Below, in pieces: positions 51,049 through 60,463 of a stretch of 64,000 nucleotides of DNA (positions are counted from its first letter, which is position 1; the number at the start of each line of letters is the position of its first letter). Origin of the DNA: Pseudomonas koreensis (GTDB lineage Bacteria; Pseudomonadota; Gammaproteobacteria; Pseudomonadales; Pseudomonadaceae); assembly GCF_025447595.1 (NCBI RefSeq), contig NZ_JAOEJU010000006.1, forward strand, positions 1 through 64,000. Reading direction: 5' to 3'. Made by a program: the position numbers and the translations under genes. The notes beneath the pieces are model-generated. The model made no database searches, had not been told where the DNA came from, and worked only from the letters and a program-made list of their open reading frames with translations.

Positions 51049-51759
51049 ATGAACAGTGTTGCCACGCCGTCGCACCCTCGTCCGACCTCGACGGCGCTGC
51101 CCTTCTCCCGCCTGCAATCGCCGGTGGACGATCTCTATCCGCGCCTGCTTGATGCGATCCTCGAACAACGCCTCGATGCCGCCAGCCGTTTCACCGAAGA
51201 AAGCCTCAAGCAGATGTTTGGCGTCAGCCGCGCCGATGTGCGTCGGGTGCTGACACAACTGTCCCACGAACAGATCATCGTGCTGCGGGCCAACCATCGA
51301 CCGCGGGTTGCCGCACCGGACGCCGAACAGACACGTCAGGCCCTGCACGCCCGGCGTCTGGCCGAGAACACGCTGGTAAGGCTGGCTTGTCAGCATGCGC
51401 AGGCTGAAGATCTGAAACGCCTGCGCGCGTTGATCGAGCGCGAGCGCCAGGCTGTGGATAAAGATCGACGGGGCGCAGCGATTCGCCTGTCCGGTGAATT
51501 TCATTTGCAGTTGGCAAAAATGGCGGGGAATGCACCGTTGGCGCACTTTCTCGGCACGCTGGTGCCGCTGACTTCACTGGCGATTGCGCTATGTGGCGAG
51601 CAGACGCACAGCTGTTGCGCGTGGCAGGAGCATCTGGCGTTGGTTGAGGCGTTGGAGCGTAGAGATGTTTCCAGAGCCGGTATGTTGATGAATCGGCATT
51701 TGGAACATCTTGAGCAGACGTTGCTGGGTTCAGCTCTTGAGCAATGCGTTGTCGGTTAG
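51049..51759 (+). CDS. Second GntR-family (FCD) regulator
   Basis: 236-residue regulator with N-terminal winged helix (about 22-90: DDLYPRLLDAILEQRLDAASRFTEESLKQMFGVSRADVRRVLTQLSHEQIIVLRANHRPRVAAP) and an FCD domain (RRLAENTLVRLACQHA ... SGEFHLQLAKMAGN ... RHLEHLEQTLL). The FCD metal-site His pattern (FHLQLA, HLALVEAL, NRHLEHL) is kept. 24 bp after the first regulator, so co-transcribed. Ligand unknown. Confidence 0.86.
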   Translation: MNSVATPSHPRPTSTALPFSRLQSPVDDLYPRLLDAILEQRLDAASRFTEESLKQMFGVSRADVRRVLTQLSHEQIIVLRANHRPRVAAPDAEQTRQALHARRLAENTLVRLACQHAQAEDLKRLRALIERERQAVDKDRRGAAIRLSGEFHLQLAKMAGNAPLAHFLGTLVPLTSLAIALCGEQTHSCCAWQEHLALVEALERRDVSRAGMLMNRHLEHLEQTLLGSALEQCVVG

Positions 51760-51766
51760 ATCGCCA

Positions 51767-51847
51767 TCGCGAGCAAGCTCGCTCCCACATTGAATGGCAT
51801 TCCTCCTGACAGAATGCGATCTATTGTGGGAGCGAGCTTGCTCGCGA
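51767..51847. repeat. REPIN, tail-to-tail order
   Basis: tcgcgagcaagctcgctcccaca then tgtgggagcgagcttgctcgcga, 35 bases between: the same reversed order and same spacer length as at 43507-43589. Confidence 0.88.
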
Positions 51848-51872
51848 AGAGGCCCTTCCAGTCTCCACAAAT

Positions 51873-52853
51873 TCAGTTTTGCTGTGCAGCCACCCGAGCA
51901 AACCCCGCCCGGATCTTCTCTTCCGGCAAATCGTCGGCGATAAACACGATCACGCTTTCCCGCGCCTCGCCCTCGGCCCACTCGGTGTCCCAGTCGAAGC
52001 CATACAGCTTCAATACACCCTGGAACACCAGCCGCCGATCTTCGCCTGCAATGTTCAACACGCCTTTGTAACGCAGCAGTTGCTTGCCGTGCTCTTCCAG
52101 CAGCTCATTCATGAACTCGCTGAGCTGATCGATATCCAGCGGCTGATCGGTACGCAGTACCAGACTGGAAATCCGGTCGATGGACGGCGCCTTGCTGACC
52201 GGCCGCAGACTCACCCCGCCACCGAGATCGGCATTCAGGTTGAAACCGCGCACATCGAGTAGTTCGGCCAGATCGATGTTGCCGTGTTCCACCACGCGGA
52301 TCGGTGCGCGGCGGTTGATGCGGGTCAGGCGCTCGCTGAGCGCGGTGAACGCAGCCTCGTCCACCAGATCGGTCTTGCTCACCAGCAAGCGGTCGGCAAA
52401 ACCGATCTGCGCCTGGGCGATGGTCTGGGTCAGGTGCAGTTCGGCGTGAGCGGCGTCCACCAGGGTGATGATGCCGTCGAGCAGGTAACGCTCGCGTAGT
52501 TCTTCGTCGATGAAAAAAGTCTGTGCCACCGGTGCCGGGTCGGCCAGGCCGGTGCACTCGATGACCAGCCGATCGAAGGCAATTTCACCGCTATCCAGCC
52601 GTTCGAGCAGCAGGTAAAGGGCCTTGGTCAGATCGGTGTGGATGGTGCAGCAGACGCAGCCGTTGGCCAGGGTCATGACTTGCACTGGCTCGTCGCCCAG
52701 TAGTTGGGTGTCGATACCGGCGTCGCTGAATTCGTTTTCGATCACGGCGATTTTCAGGCCGTGCTCGGTTTTCAACAAATGGCGCAGCAAGGTGGTTTTG
52801 CCGGCGCCGAGGAAACCGCTGAGCACCGTTACAGGTATTGGAGAAGACAACAT
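51873..52853 (-). CDS. CobW/YjiA family zinc GTPase
   Basis: 326-residue G3E GTPase. Walker A GFLGAGKTT (13-21), the metal motif CVCC (C66, C68, C69), Walker B region LVIECTGLADP and SKTD as the base-recognition motif. The C-terminal CobW domain ends near residue 320. The family includes zinc metallochaperones (ZNG1, YjiA, YeiR); the ligand here cannot be fixed from sequence. It lies just upstream of nothing on its strand; in pseudomonads it is the neighbour of ybdD-cstA, with which it may share a transcript. Confidence 0.92.
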   Translation of the reverse strand: MLSSPIPVTVLSGFLGAGKTTLLRHLLKTEHGLKIAVIENEFSDAGIDTQLLGDEPVQVMTLANGCVCCTIHTDLTKALYLLLERLDSGEIAFDRLVIECTGLADPAPVAQTFFIDEELRERYLLDGIITLVDAAHAELHLTQTIAQAQIGFADRLLVSKTDLVDEAAFTALSERLTRINRRAPIRVVEHGNIDLAELLDVRGFNLNADLGGGVSLRPVSKAPSIDRISSLVLRTDQPLDIDQLSEFMNELLEEHGKQLLRYKGVLNIAGEDRRLVFQGVLKLYGFDWDTEWAEGEARESVIVFIADDLPEEKIRAGFARVAAQQN

Positions 52854-52892
52854 CGATCCCCTTCACAAAATTGATGAACAACACAAAACAAA

Positions 52893-52982
52893 TGTGGGAG
52901 CGAGCTTGCTCGCGAAGGGGTCGTGTCAGTCGACATCATTGCTCAATGACACACCGCTTTCGCGAGCAAGCTCGCTCCCACA
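52893..52982. repeat. REPIN
   Basis: Head-to-head tgtgggagcgagcttgctcgcga ... tcgcgagcaagctcgctcccaca, between cobW-like gene and ybdD. Confidence 0.9.
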
Positions 52983-53014
52983 GTTGGGGACTGCATCAAC
53001 CGAAGGCTGTCAGT

Positions 53015-53212
53015 TCAACAGCACTTCGGCCCACCCTTGCCACCGTAACGGGCTTCCTGACGTTCGCGAAAGAACATCTCGTAGCTCATCACCGGTTTGT
53101 CCGGGTGTTTGGTCTGCATATGCTCGACGTAGGTGTCGTAGTCGGGCATGCCGACCATCAGGCGCGCGGCCTGACCGAGGTATTTACCGAGGCGACTCAG
53201 GTCATTGAACAT
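53015..53212 (-). CDS. ybdD: YbdD/YjiX family small protein
   Basis: 65-residue cytoplasmic protein: [51 protein letters not shown], ending in KCC. The family (YbdD, YjiX) always accompanies CstA-type transporters and is thought to be needed for or to modulate pyruvate uptake by CstA/BtsT. 15 bp after cstA. Confidence 0.95.
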   Translation of the reverse strand: MFNDLSRLGKYLGQAARLMVGMPDYDTYVEHMQTKHPDKPVMSYEMFFRERQEARYGGKGGPKCC

Positions 53213-53227
53213 GCTGCAATCCTCTGG

Positions 53228-55294
53228 TTACGCGTCCGGCAGGGCCTGGAATGGCGATTCTTTGTCCGTACGCTCTTTTTTGCCCCAGGCGGCGATGCCG
53301 ACCTTGAGCGCATAGAACAGGATGCTGAATACCACGAACAGGAACAGCGCGGTCAATGTAGCGTTGGTGTAGGCGTTGAAGATCACGTGCTGCATCTGCT
53401 CGACGCTTTTCGCCGGCGCCAGCACCTGACCGTTGGCCAGTGCATCGCTGTACTTCTTGGCCAGCGACAGGAAGCCGATCGCCGGGTTGGCGTCGAACAG
53501 CTTGATGAAGCCAGCAGTCGTGGTGCAGATCAGCAGCCAGGTGGCCGGCAGCAGGGTGACCCAGATGTAGCGCTGGCGCTTCATCTTGATCAGGACCACG
53601 GTGCCGAGCATCAGCGCGATACCGGCCAGCATCTGGTTGGAGATGCCGAACAGCGGCCACAAGGTGTTGATACCACCCAGTGGATCGACCACGCCCTGAT
53701 ACAGCAACCAGCCCCACATCGCCACACAACCGGCGGTGGCGATCAGGTTGGCGGACCAGGATTCGGTACGTTTCAGCGCCGGTACGAAGGAGCCGAGCAG
53801 GTCCTGCAGCATGAAGCGACCGGCACGGGTGCCGGCATCGACTGCGGTCAGGATGAACAGCGCTTCGAACAGGATCGCGAAGTGGTACCAGAACGCCATG
53901 GTGTTTTCACCCGGCAGGACACTGTGCAGGATCTGCGCGATACCGACCGCCAGGGTCGGCGCACCACCGGCACGGGCCAGGATGGTGGTTTCGCCGATGT
54001 CATGCGCCACGGCTTGCAGGGCTTCCGGGGTAATTGCAAAGCCCCAGTTGCTGACCGCAGTTGCCACGGACACCACGTCACCGCCGACCACGGCGGCCGG
54101 ACTGTTCATGGCGAAGTACACGCCTGGCTCGATCACCGAGGCAGCGACCATGGCCATGATGGCCACGAACGATTCCATCAGCATGCCGCCGTAACCGATG
54201 TAACGGGCGTTGGTTTCGTTATCCAGCAGTTTCGGCGTGGTCCCGGAAGAGATCAGCGCGTGGAAACCGGATACCGCACCGCAAGCGATGGTGATGAACA
54301 GGAACGGGAACAGACCGCCCTTCCACACCGGGCCGGTGCCGTCGACGAACTGGGTCAGTGCCGGCATTTTCAGCTCGGGCATGGTCACCAGGATGCCGAT
54401 CGCCAGGGCGACGATGGTACCGATCTTGAGGAAAGTGGAGAGATAGTCACGTGGCGCCAGAATCAGCCACACCGGTAGCGAAGCGGCGACGAAGCCATAA
54501 CCGACCAGCATCCAAGTAATCTGCACGCCAGTGAAGGTGAAGGCCTTGGCCCAGACCGGATCGGCGGCAATCTGCCCACCGAGCCAGATCGAACCCAGCA
54601 GCAGCAACACGCCGACTACCGAGATCTCACCGATGCGCCCCGGACGGATGTAGCGCATGTAGATGCCCATGAACATCGCGATCGGGATGGTCGCCATCAC
54701 GGTGAAGATGCCCCACGGGCTTTCAGCCAGGGCTTTCACCACGATCAGCGCCAGCACCGCGAGGATGATGATCATGATCAGGAAGCAGCCGAACAGGGCG
54801 ATGGTGCCGGGGATGCGGCCCATTTCTTCACGCACCATGTCGCCCAGCGAACGGCCGTTGCGACGGGTCGACATGAACAGGACCATGAAGTCCTGCACCG
54901 CGCCCGCCAGCACCACGCCAGCGATCAGCCACAGCGTACCGGGCAGATAGCCCATCTGCGCCGCCAGTACCGGGCCGACCAGCGGCCCCGCGCCTGCGAT
55001 GGCCGCGAAGTGGTGACCGAAAAGAATGTGTTTGTTGGTTGGAACGTAGTCCAGACCGTCGTTGTTGAGCACGGCGGGGGTGGCCCGACGCGGATCGAGT
55101 TGCATCACATTGTTAGCGATGAACAGACTGTAGTAACGGTACGCAACCAGATAGATGGCCACGGCGGCGACTACGATCCACAAGGCGTTGATCGCCTCGC
55201 CTCGGCGCAATGCCACTACGCCCAGGGCGCACGCTCCTACGATTGCCAGCAGCAGCCAGGGTAAGTGGCGTAGCAGGCTATTATTATTTTTCAT
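53228..55294 (-). CDS. cstA: CstA family pyruvate/peptide transporter
   Basis: 688-residue inner-membrane protein with about 16-18 hydrophobic segments, starting at MKNNNSLLRHLPWLLLAIVGAC (55294). Family motifs: GHHFAAIAGAGPLVGPVLAAQMGYLPG and SGFHALISSGTTPKLLDNE. CstA (carbon starvation) and its homologue BtsT are now known as pyruvate transporters; older work reported peptide uptake. Operon cstA-ybdD. The promoter region is shared with the PilZ gene. Confidence 0.95.
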   Translation of the reverse strand: MKNNNSLLRHLPWLLLAIVGACALGVVALRRGEAINALWIVVAAVAIYLVAYRYYSLFIANNVMQLDPRRATPAVLNNDGLDYVPTNKHILFGHHFAAIAGAGPLVGPVLAAQMGYLPGTLWLIAGVVLAGAVQDFMVLFMSTRRNGRSLGDMVREEMGRIPGTIALFGCFLIMIIILAVLALIVVKALAESPWGIFTVMATIPIAMFMGIYMRYIRPGRIGEISVVGVLLLLGSIWLGGQIAADPVWAKAFTFTGVQITWMLVGYGFVAASLPVWLILAPRDYLSTFLKIGTIVALAIGILVTMPELKMPALTQFVDGTGPVWKGGLFPFLFITIACGAVSGFHALISSGTTPKLLDNETNARYIGYGGMLMESFVAIMAMVAASVIEPGVYFAMNSPAAVVGGDVVSVATAVSNWGFAITPEALQAVAHDIGETTILARAGGAPTLAVGIAQILHSVLPGENTMAFWYHFAILFEALFILTAVDAGTRAGRFMLQDLLGSFVPALKRTESWSANLIATAGCVAMWGWLLYQGVVDPLGGINTLWPLFGISNQMLAGIALMLGTVVLIKMKRQRYIWVTLLPATWLLICTTTAGFIKLFDANPAIGFLSLAKKYSDALANGQVLAPAKSVEQMQHVIFNAYTNATLTALFLFVVFSILFYALKVGIAAWGKKERTDKESPFQALPDA

Positions 55295-55453
55295 TTTATT
55301 ATTCCAGCCAGGGTGGACAAGAAAGACAGCCACCCCGAGTTTAGCGCTACTGGCGCCAAAGACCATACCCCGACATTGGTCTGACGCCCCGCCGTACTGG
55401 CAGCGCTCGATCAGGCGGGTCTATAGTCAGCGTACCTTCAAGAGGATTGCGCC

Positions 55454-55810
55454 ATGAGCGAGCGTCGCCGCTTCAAACGTATCGCGTTCGATGCCAAGAC
55501 CGAATTGAGCCAGGGCGAGTACATCTGGCCGGTGAAGCTGATCGACCTGTCACTCAAGGGGCTGTTGATCGAACGGCCGGAACCCTGGCTGGGCAATCCC
55601 GAGCAGGACTTTTTCGTCGACATTCATCTGAGCGAGGACGTGCACATCGAGATGGATGTGCAACTGGCTCATGAAGATCACGGCCAGCTCGGTTTTGTCT
55701 GCCGGCATATCAGCCTGGAGTCGATTCAACGCCTGCGTCGCTTGATCGAACTCAATCTGGCCGACGAAACCGAACTGGAACGCGAGCTCGGTGCGCTGAT
55801 AGACGCCTGA
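55454..55810 (+). CDS. PilZ domain protein, MapZ-like
   Basis: 118-residue single-domain c-di-GMP receptor. RxxxR is R5-R9 (RRFKR) and the (D/N)xSxxG motif is D31-G36 (DLSLKG), so the ligand site is complete. The C-terminal helix LESIQRLRRLIELNLADETELERELGAL matches P. aeruginosa PA4608 (MapZ), which binds the chemotaxis methyltransferase CheR1 and links c-di-GMP to swimming. Position before radA is also the same. ATG at 55454 with agaggat upstream. Stop codons of this gene and radA touch. Confidence 0.92.
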   Translation: MSERRRFKRIAFDAKTELSQGEYIWPVKLIDLSLKGLLIERPEPWLGNPEQDFFVDIHLSEDVHIEMDVQLAHEDHGQLGFVCRHISLESIQRLRRLIELNLADETELERELGALIDA

Positions 55811-57178
55811 TTACTCGAACAACGAGTCCAGCGCCTGCTCCAGACGCGTGACCGCAATGATCTGCAATCCTGCCGGCGCTTCCTTCGGCGCATTGCCCTT
55901 GGGCACGATCGCCCGCTTGAAGCCGTGCTTGGCGGCCTCCTTCAATCGCTCCTGACCGCTCGGCACCGGGCGCACCTCGCCGGACAGGCCGACTTCACCG
56001 AACACCAGCAGGTCATGAGGCAATGGACGGTTGCGCAAGCTCGACATGACAGCGGCCATCAACGCGAGATCAGAGGCGGTTTCCAGCACCTTCACCCCGC
56101 CGACCACGTTGAGGAACACGTCCTGATCGTGAGTCGGAATACCGCCATGCCGGTGCAGCACCGCCAGCAACATCGCCAGACGATTCTGATCCAGACCCAG
56201 CGTGACCCGACGCGGGTTGGCCAGATGGCTGTCATCCACCAGCGCCTGGACTTCCACCAGCATCGGCCGGGTACCTTCCCACGTTGCCATCACCACACTG
56301 CCCGGGACTTCTTCCTGTGCGCGTGTGAGAAAAATCGCCGAAGGGTTGGAGACTTCTTTCAGGCCCTTGTCGGTCATGCCGAACACGCCGAGTTCGTTGA
56401 CCGCGCCGAAACGGTTCTTCACCGCTCGCAGCAAACGCAACCGACCGTCGGACTCGCCTTCGAAATACAGCACGGTATCGACCATGTGCTCCAGAACCCG
56501 CGGCCCTGCGAGCGCACCTTCCTTGGTCACGTGGCCGACCAGGAAAATCGCCGTGCCGCTTTGCTTGGCATATCGCACCAGCAACGCCGCACTCTCGCGC
56601 ACCTGGGACACACCGCCCGGTGCCGATTGCAGTTGTTCCGTGAAAATCGTCTGGATCGAGTCGATCACCATCACCTTGGGTTTTTCCTGACGGGCGGTGG
56701 CGATGATGGTTTCGATGCAGGTTTCGGTCATGACCCGCAGTTGATCCTGCGGCAGGCCCAGGCGGCGTGCGCGCATGGCGACTTGCTGCTGGGATTCCTC
56801 GCCGGTGACGTACAGCGCCGGCATGCTCTTGGCGAGGTTGCACAGGGTCTGCAAAAGGATCGTCGATTTGCCGATCCCGGGATCGCCGCCGATCAGCACC
56901 ACCGAACCGTCCACCAGACCGCCGCCGAGCACTCGGTCGAGCTCGCCGGAGGCTGTGGAAAAACGCGGAATCTCTTCGATGCTGACTTCGGCCAGGGTCT
57001 TGATCTGGGCCTGCTGCCCGGCCCAGCCGGTGCGCCCGCTCGGGGCGGCGGCACCGCCGCTCTCGACCATGGTTTCGGTCAGGGTGTTCCAGGCGCCGCA
57101 TTCGCCGCACTGCCCGGCCCACTTGGGAAAGGTTGCGCCGCACTCGGTGCAGCCGTACATGCGCTTGGCCTTGGCCAT
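55811..57178 (-). CDS. radA: DNA repair protein RadA
   Basis: 455-residue RecA-like branch-migration factor. N-terminal C4 zinc finger (CTECGATFPKWAGQCGECG), Walker A GGDPGIGKST, the RadA motif KNRFG, and a C-terminal Lon-like domain with GEVGLSGEVRPVPSGQERLKEAAKHGF. Start at MAKAKRMYGC (57178). It helps recombination and replication-fork repair. Confidence 0.96.
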   Translation of the reverse strand: MAKAKRMYGCTECGATFPKWAGQCGECGAWNTLTETMVESGGAAAPSGRTGWAGQQAQIKTLAEVSIEEIPRFSTASGELDRVLGGGLVDGSVVLIGGDPGIGKSTILLQTLCNLAKSMPALYVTGEESQQQVAMRARRLGLPQDQLRVMTETCIETIIATARQEKPKVMVIDSIQTIFTEQLQSAPGGVSQVRESAALLVRYAKQSGTAIFLVGHVTKEGALAGPRVLEHMVDTVLYFEGESDGRLRLLRAVKNRFGAVNELGVFGMTDKGLKEVSNPSAIFLTRAQEEVPGSVVMATWEGTRPMLVEVQALVDDSHLANPRRVTLGLDQNRLAMLLAVLHRHGGIPTHDQDVFLNVVGGVKVLETASDLALMAAVMSSLRNRPLPHDLLVFGEVGLSGEVRPVPSGQERLKEAAKHGFKRAIVPKGNAPKEAPAGLQIIAVTRLEQALDSLFE

Positions 57179-57284
57179 CTGAACCCCCGGCAAAAACCGC
57201 GATGATAACGCAGCCATCGCCGATCAGCGCGGCGCGCCGGGACGGATTTCTCCGCTGGCCAGACGCGCGGTGCTGCTGCCGGTC

Positions 57285-57308
57285 AAACCCCGACAATGGC
57301 CGGGGTTT
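57285..57308 (-). terminator. Weak terminator-like hairpin after katB
   Basis: aaacccc-gacaatggcc-ggggttt, 13 bases after the katB stop; no clear T-run beyond ttt. Confidence 0.4.
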
Positions 57309-57321
57309 GAAAGGGTCGCTG

Positions 57322-58863
57322 TCAGTCGGCCAGTTTGGCCGCCAACGCCTTGACCCGATTCAGGTCACCCTTGGCCACTTTGGTCACACCGGTGCCGTAT
57401 TCCGAATCCGCCTTATAGAGGAAGGACAGCATGATGTGCTTGCTCTCGTCATCGGCGACGGCCAGCGAGCCGCCAAAGCTTTCGATCAGATCCTGACGCT
57501 CCTTCTTGCTGAACGAGCGATACAGATCACCGGCCTGCTTGAAGTTCTGCTCGCGCTGGATCTTCGCCTGTTGCGTGCTGCCCTGCAGCGCGGTCTGGCT
57601 GTATCGCGCACTTGGCGTCTCTTCACGCGGTTGCAGACGACTTGGCTGATAGTTGACACCCGAAGTGCTCGCACCGGCATTCATCGCTCCATCCTGATTG
57701 CCATTATTGACGACGGTTTTGGCCGCATTGACCGGCAATTGCAAGGCGTTGGCGCCGAGTCGATACATCTGGGTATCGGCATAGGCAAATATCCGGCCTT
57801 GCAGCAGACGGTCTTCCGAGGGCTCGATGCCCGGCACCACATTCGATGGCGCCATGGCCACTTGTTCGGTTTCCTGGAAGACATTTGCAGGATTGCGGTT
57901 CAAGACCATTTGTCCAACTTTACGCTCTGGAACACCTGGCCATATCTTGGTTGCATCAAGAGGATCAAAATCAAACTTGGACAAGTCTTGTGGATTCAAG
58001 ACTTGAATGTACAAGTCCCACTTCGGAAAATTGCCTTTGTAAATGTTTGTTACCAAGTCATGAGTCATGTGACTGTAATCCTGACCCTGAACTTTCACGA
58101 CCTGTTTTGGATCGAGATTTTTTATCCCCTGCAAACTTTTCCAGTGAAATTTCACATAGTGCACATCGCCCTGGGCATTGACCAATTTGTAGGCGTGCAC
58201 ACTGTTGCCGTCCATCTCCCGATAACTGGCCGGTGTTCCCGAATTGGAATACAACTCGGTCAATGTACGGGTGGCTTCCGGTACATGGGAGAAAAAGTCG
58301 AAACGGCGCGAGTCATCGTCAAGATTAGTACGCGGATCGGGCTTGAAGGCATGCACCATGTCCGGAAACTTGATCGCATCACGGATGAAGAACGTCGGGA
58401 AGTTGTTGCCCACCAGATCCCAGTTGCCATCGGCGGTGTAGAACTTGGTCGCAAAACCCCGTGGGTCACGCAGGGTTTCAGGGGAGTGATTGCCGTGAAC
58501 CACCGCCGAGAACCGCACGAACACCGGCGTGACCTGGCCGACAGTAAACACCTTGGCCTTGCTCAGATCGCTCAGGTCATTGGTCGCGGTGAAGGTGCCA
58601 TGGGCACCGGTGCCTCGGGCATGCACGACGCGCTCGGGAATACGTTCGCGGTCGAAGCGTTGCAGTTTCTGGATCAGTTGCACGTCCTGCAACAGCACCG
58701 GGCCGTTGGCGCCGGCGGTTTGCGAGTTCTGGTTGTCGCCCACTGCAGCGCCGTTATCCCGGGTCAGGGGCGCGGCATTCACGGAAAGGGTCAACAGGCC
58801 GGCGGCCAATACGCCGACAGTACGGCGATAGGGAATAATCCCTGAACCAAGTGTGGAATTCAT
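57322..58863 (-). CDS. katB: Periplasmic catalase KatB
   Basis: 513-residue clade III-type small-subunit heme catalase with a signal peptide (about 1-31, cleavage near VNA-AP), start at MNSTLGSGIIPYRR (58863). Catalytic His81 (VVHARGTGAHG), Asn154 (GNNFPTFFIRD), and heme-ligand Tyr361 in RIFAYADTQMYRLG are all present. In P. aeruginosa KatB is induced by peroxide through OxyR. A stretch inside the gene (about 57880-58160) is clearly more AT-rich than the rest. Next to mscL as in P. aeruginosa. Confidence 0.95.
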   Translation of the reverse strand: MNSTLGSGIIPYRRTVGVLAAGLLTLSVNAAPLTRDNGAAVGDNQNSQTAGANGPVLLQDVQLIQKLQRFDRERIPERVVHARGTGAHGTFTATNDLSDLSKAKVFTVGQVTPVFVRFSAVVHGNHSPETLRDPRGFATKFYTADGNWDLVGNNFPTFFIRDAIKFPDMVHAFKPDPRTNLDDDSRRFDFFSHVPEATRTLTELYSNSGTPASYREMDGNSVHAYKLVNAQGDVHYVKFHWKSLQGIKNLDPKQVVKVQGQDYSHMTHDLVTNIYKGNFPKWDLYIQVLNPQDLSKFDFDPLDATKIWPGVPERKVGQMVLNRNPANVFQETEQVAMAPSNVVPGIEPSEDRLLQGRIFAYADTQMYRLGANALQLPVNAAKTVVNNGNQDGAMNAGASTSGVNYQPSRLQPREETPSARYSQTALQGSTQQAKIQREQNFKQAGDLYRSFSKKERQDLIESFGGSLAVADDESKHIMLSFLYKADSEYGTGVTKVAKGDLNRVKALAAKLAD

Positions 58864-59148
58864 TTCAGGTTCCTCTGTTTTTTTGAGGCGCATCCAGGTG
58901 CGCCAGACAGAGGCTAGAAGCTCGACTTGCCAAACCTAAATAGAAAGATCACAACACCGTGATTGAATATTTTTTCTTCGGAATCAGCGACTTGAGGCGT
59001 ATTCCGCGCGCGATTAGTGGCACTTTGCAAACTAATTGCGAAATGGTGTGTCGATAAAAACGGGCTTTGTAAGAAGGTGTTACGCGCAGGACGCGTTATG
59101 CTGATTTACACTGCGTACACCAAACTCATCTGTAACAAGGAAATAACT

Positions 59149-59562
59149 ATGGGCGTGCTCAGCGAGTTCAAGGCCTTCGCGGTCAAAGGCAATGTGGTCG
59201 ACATGGCCGTCGGTATCATCATCGGCGCGGCCTTCGGCAAAATCGTTTCGTCGTTTGTCGGTGACGTCATCATGCCCCCGATCGGCTTGCTGATCGGCGG
59301 CGTGGACTTCAGTGACCTGGCCATCACGCTGAAGGCCGCCGAGGGCAGTGCCCCTGCGGTGGTGCTCGCGTACGGTAAGTTCATCCAGAGCATTCTTGAC
59401 TTCGTGATCGTCGCCTTCGCGATATTCATGGGCGTCAAAGCCATCAACCGCTTGAAGCGTGAAGAAGCCGTGGCGCCGACCCTGCCGCCGGTACCGACCA
59501 AGGAAGAAGAACTGCTGGGCGAGATCCGCGATCTGCTCAAGGCCCAGAACAACCGGCCTTGA
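59149..59562 (+). CDS. mscL: Large-conductance mechanosensitive channel MscL
   Basis: 137-residue inner-membrane channel, two membrane segments (about 16-45 and 75-100). N-terminal [34 protein letters not shown] and the C-terminal helix [16 protein letters not shown] are diagnostic. It opens on hypo-osmotic shock. Start at [10 protein letters not shown] (59149) behind aaggaaataact. The 285 bases between it and katB hold the two divergent promoters but I see no clear OxyR site. Confidence 0.97.
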   Translation: MGVLSEFKAFAVKGNVVDMAVGIIIGAAFGKIVSSFVGDVIMPPIGLLIGGVDFSDLAITLKAAEGSAPAVVLAYGKFIQSILDFVIVAFAIFMGVKAINRLKREEAVAPTLPPVPTKEEELLGEIRDLLKAQNNRP

Positions 59563-59568
59563 ACACAG

Positions 59569-59598
59569 AAACGGCGCCTGAGGGCGCCGTTTTTTCTT
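59569..59598 (+). terminator. Terminator of mscL
   Basis: Stem aaacggcgcc-tgag-ggcgccgttt followed by tttctt; it overlaps the end of fpr on the other strand by two bases. Confidence 0.88.
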
Positions 59599-60373
59599 AC
59601 CAGTAATTTTCCACCGCCACCTGCCCCGGTCGCCGGGCCAGGCTCAGGGCCATTCCGCGTTGCTTGAGCAAGGCCCGGGTGTCATCAATCATCTGCGGAT
59701 TCCCGCAGAGCATCACCCTTGAATGCGTCGGCGTCAGCTCGACGCCTGCCACCCTCTCCAGCTCGCCATTTTCGATCAGCGTGGTGATGCGCCCGTTCAG
59801 AGCGCCGGCATACGGTTCACGGGTAATCACCGGAATGAACTGGAACTTGTGGGCATATTCAGCCAGGTAGTCGCGCTGAGTCAGCTCGGCAATCAGCGGT
59901 TGATAGGCCAGTTCGCGCGCCTCTCGCACGCTGTAGACCAGAATGATTCGCTCAAATTTCTCCCAGACCTCGAAGTCCTGAAGGATCGACAGAAACGGCG
60001 CCACGCCCGTGCCTGTGGATAACAGCCAGAGATCACGGCCATCAACGAAACGATCGAGCGTCAGATAGCCAAAGGCCTGGCGCTCGATCAGCAAGCTATC
60101 CCCCGCTTTCAGCCGGCTCAGTTCGCTGGTGAACTCACCGCCCGGTACCACGATGGAAAAGAATTCGAGAAACTCGTCGAACGGCGAAGACACCATCGAA
60201 TAGGCGCGCCATACCGTACTGCCGTCCTCACGTGTCACGCCAATTCGTGCGAATTGTCCGGCACGGAAGCGAAAGCCGGCATCCCGCGTGGTGCGCAAGG
60301 TGAACAGAGACGGGGTCAGCGGCTGTACATCAAGCAATGTCTGACGGCTGAATTTTTCGCTGCTGGCGGTCAT
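59597..60373 (-). CDS. fpr: Ferredoxin/flavodoxin-NADP reductase Fpr
   Basis: 258-residue FAD enzyme of subclass I bacterial FNR. FAD-binding RAYSMVSSP and the NADP site STGTGVAPFLSIL; CGNPQMIDDTR near the C-terminus, which ends in VENYW as usual. It supplies or drains electrons between NADPH and ferredoxins/flavodoxin/Bfd in oxidative stress and iron metabolism. Regulated by FinR in P. putida/aeruginosa; finR itself is not seen here (the divergent gene is LuxR-type). Confidence 0.95.
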   Translation of the reverse strand: MTASSEKFSRQTLLDVQPLTPSLFTLRTTRDAGFRFRAGQFARIGVTREDGSTVWRAYSMVSSPFDEFLEFFSIVVPGGEFTSELSRLKAGDSLLIERQAFGYLTLDRFVDGRDLWLLSTGTGVAPFLSILQDFEVWEKFERIILVYSVREARELAYQPLIAELTQRDYLAEYAHKFQFIPVITREPYAGALNGRITTLIENGELERVAGVELTPTHSRVMLCGNPQMIDDTRALLKQRGMALSLARRPGQVAVENYW

Positions 60374-60439
60374 TGGGTCACTCCATCAACAAGGAACCAA
60401 TTGTTACGCATTAATCAACACTGAAACACCGACAGTTTG

Positions 60440-60463
60440 TAATGGCTTCCAATAGTGCCATTA
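60440..60463. promoter_or_regulatory. Inverted repeat upstream of fpr
   Basis: TAATGGC-ttccaatagt-GCCATTA, 7-base perfect arms, 67 bases before the fpr start and 205 before the LuxR-type gene. Candidate operator; the binder is unknown. Confidence 0.4.
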
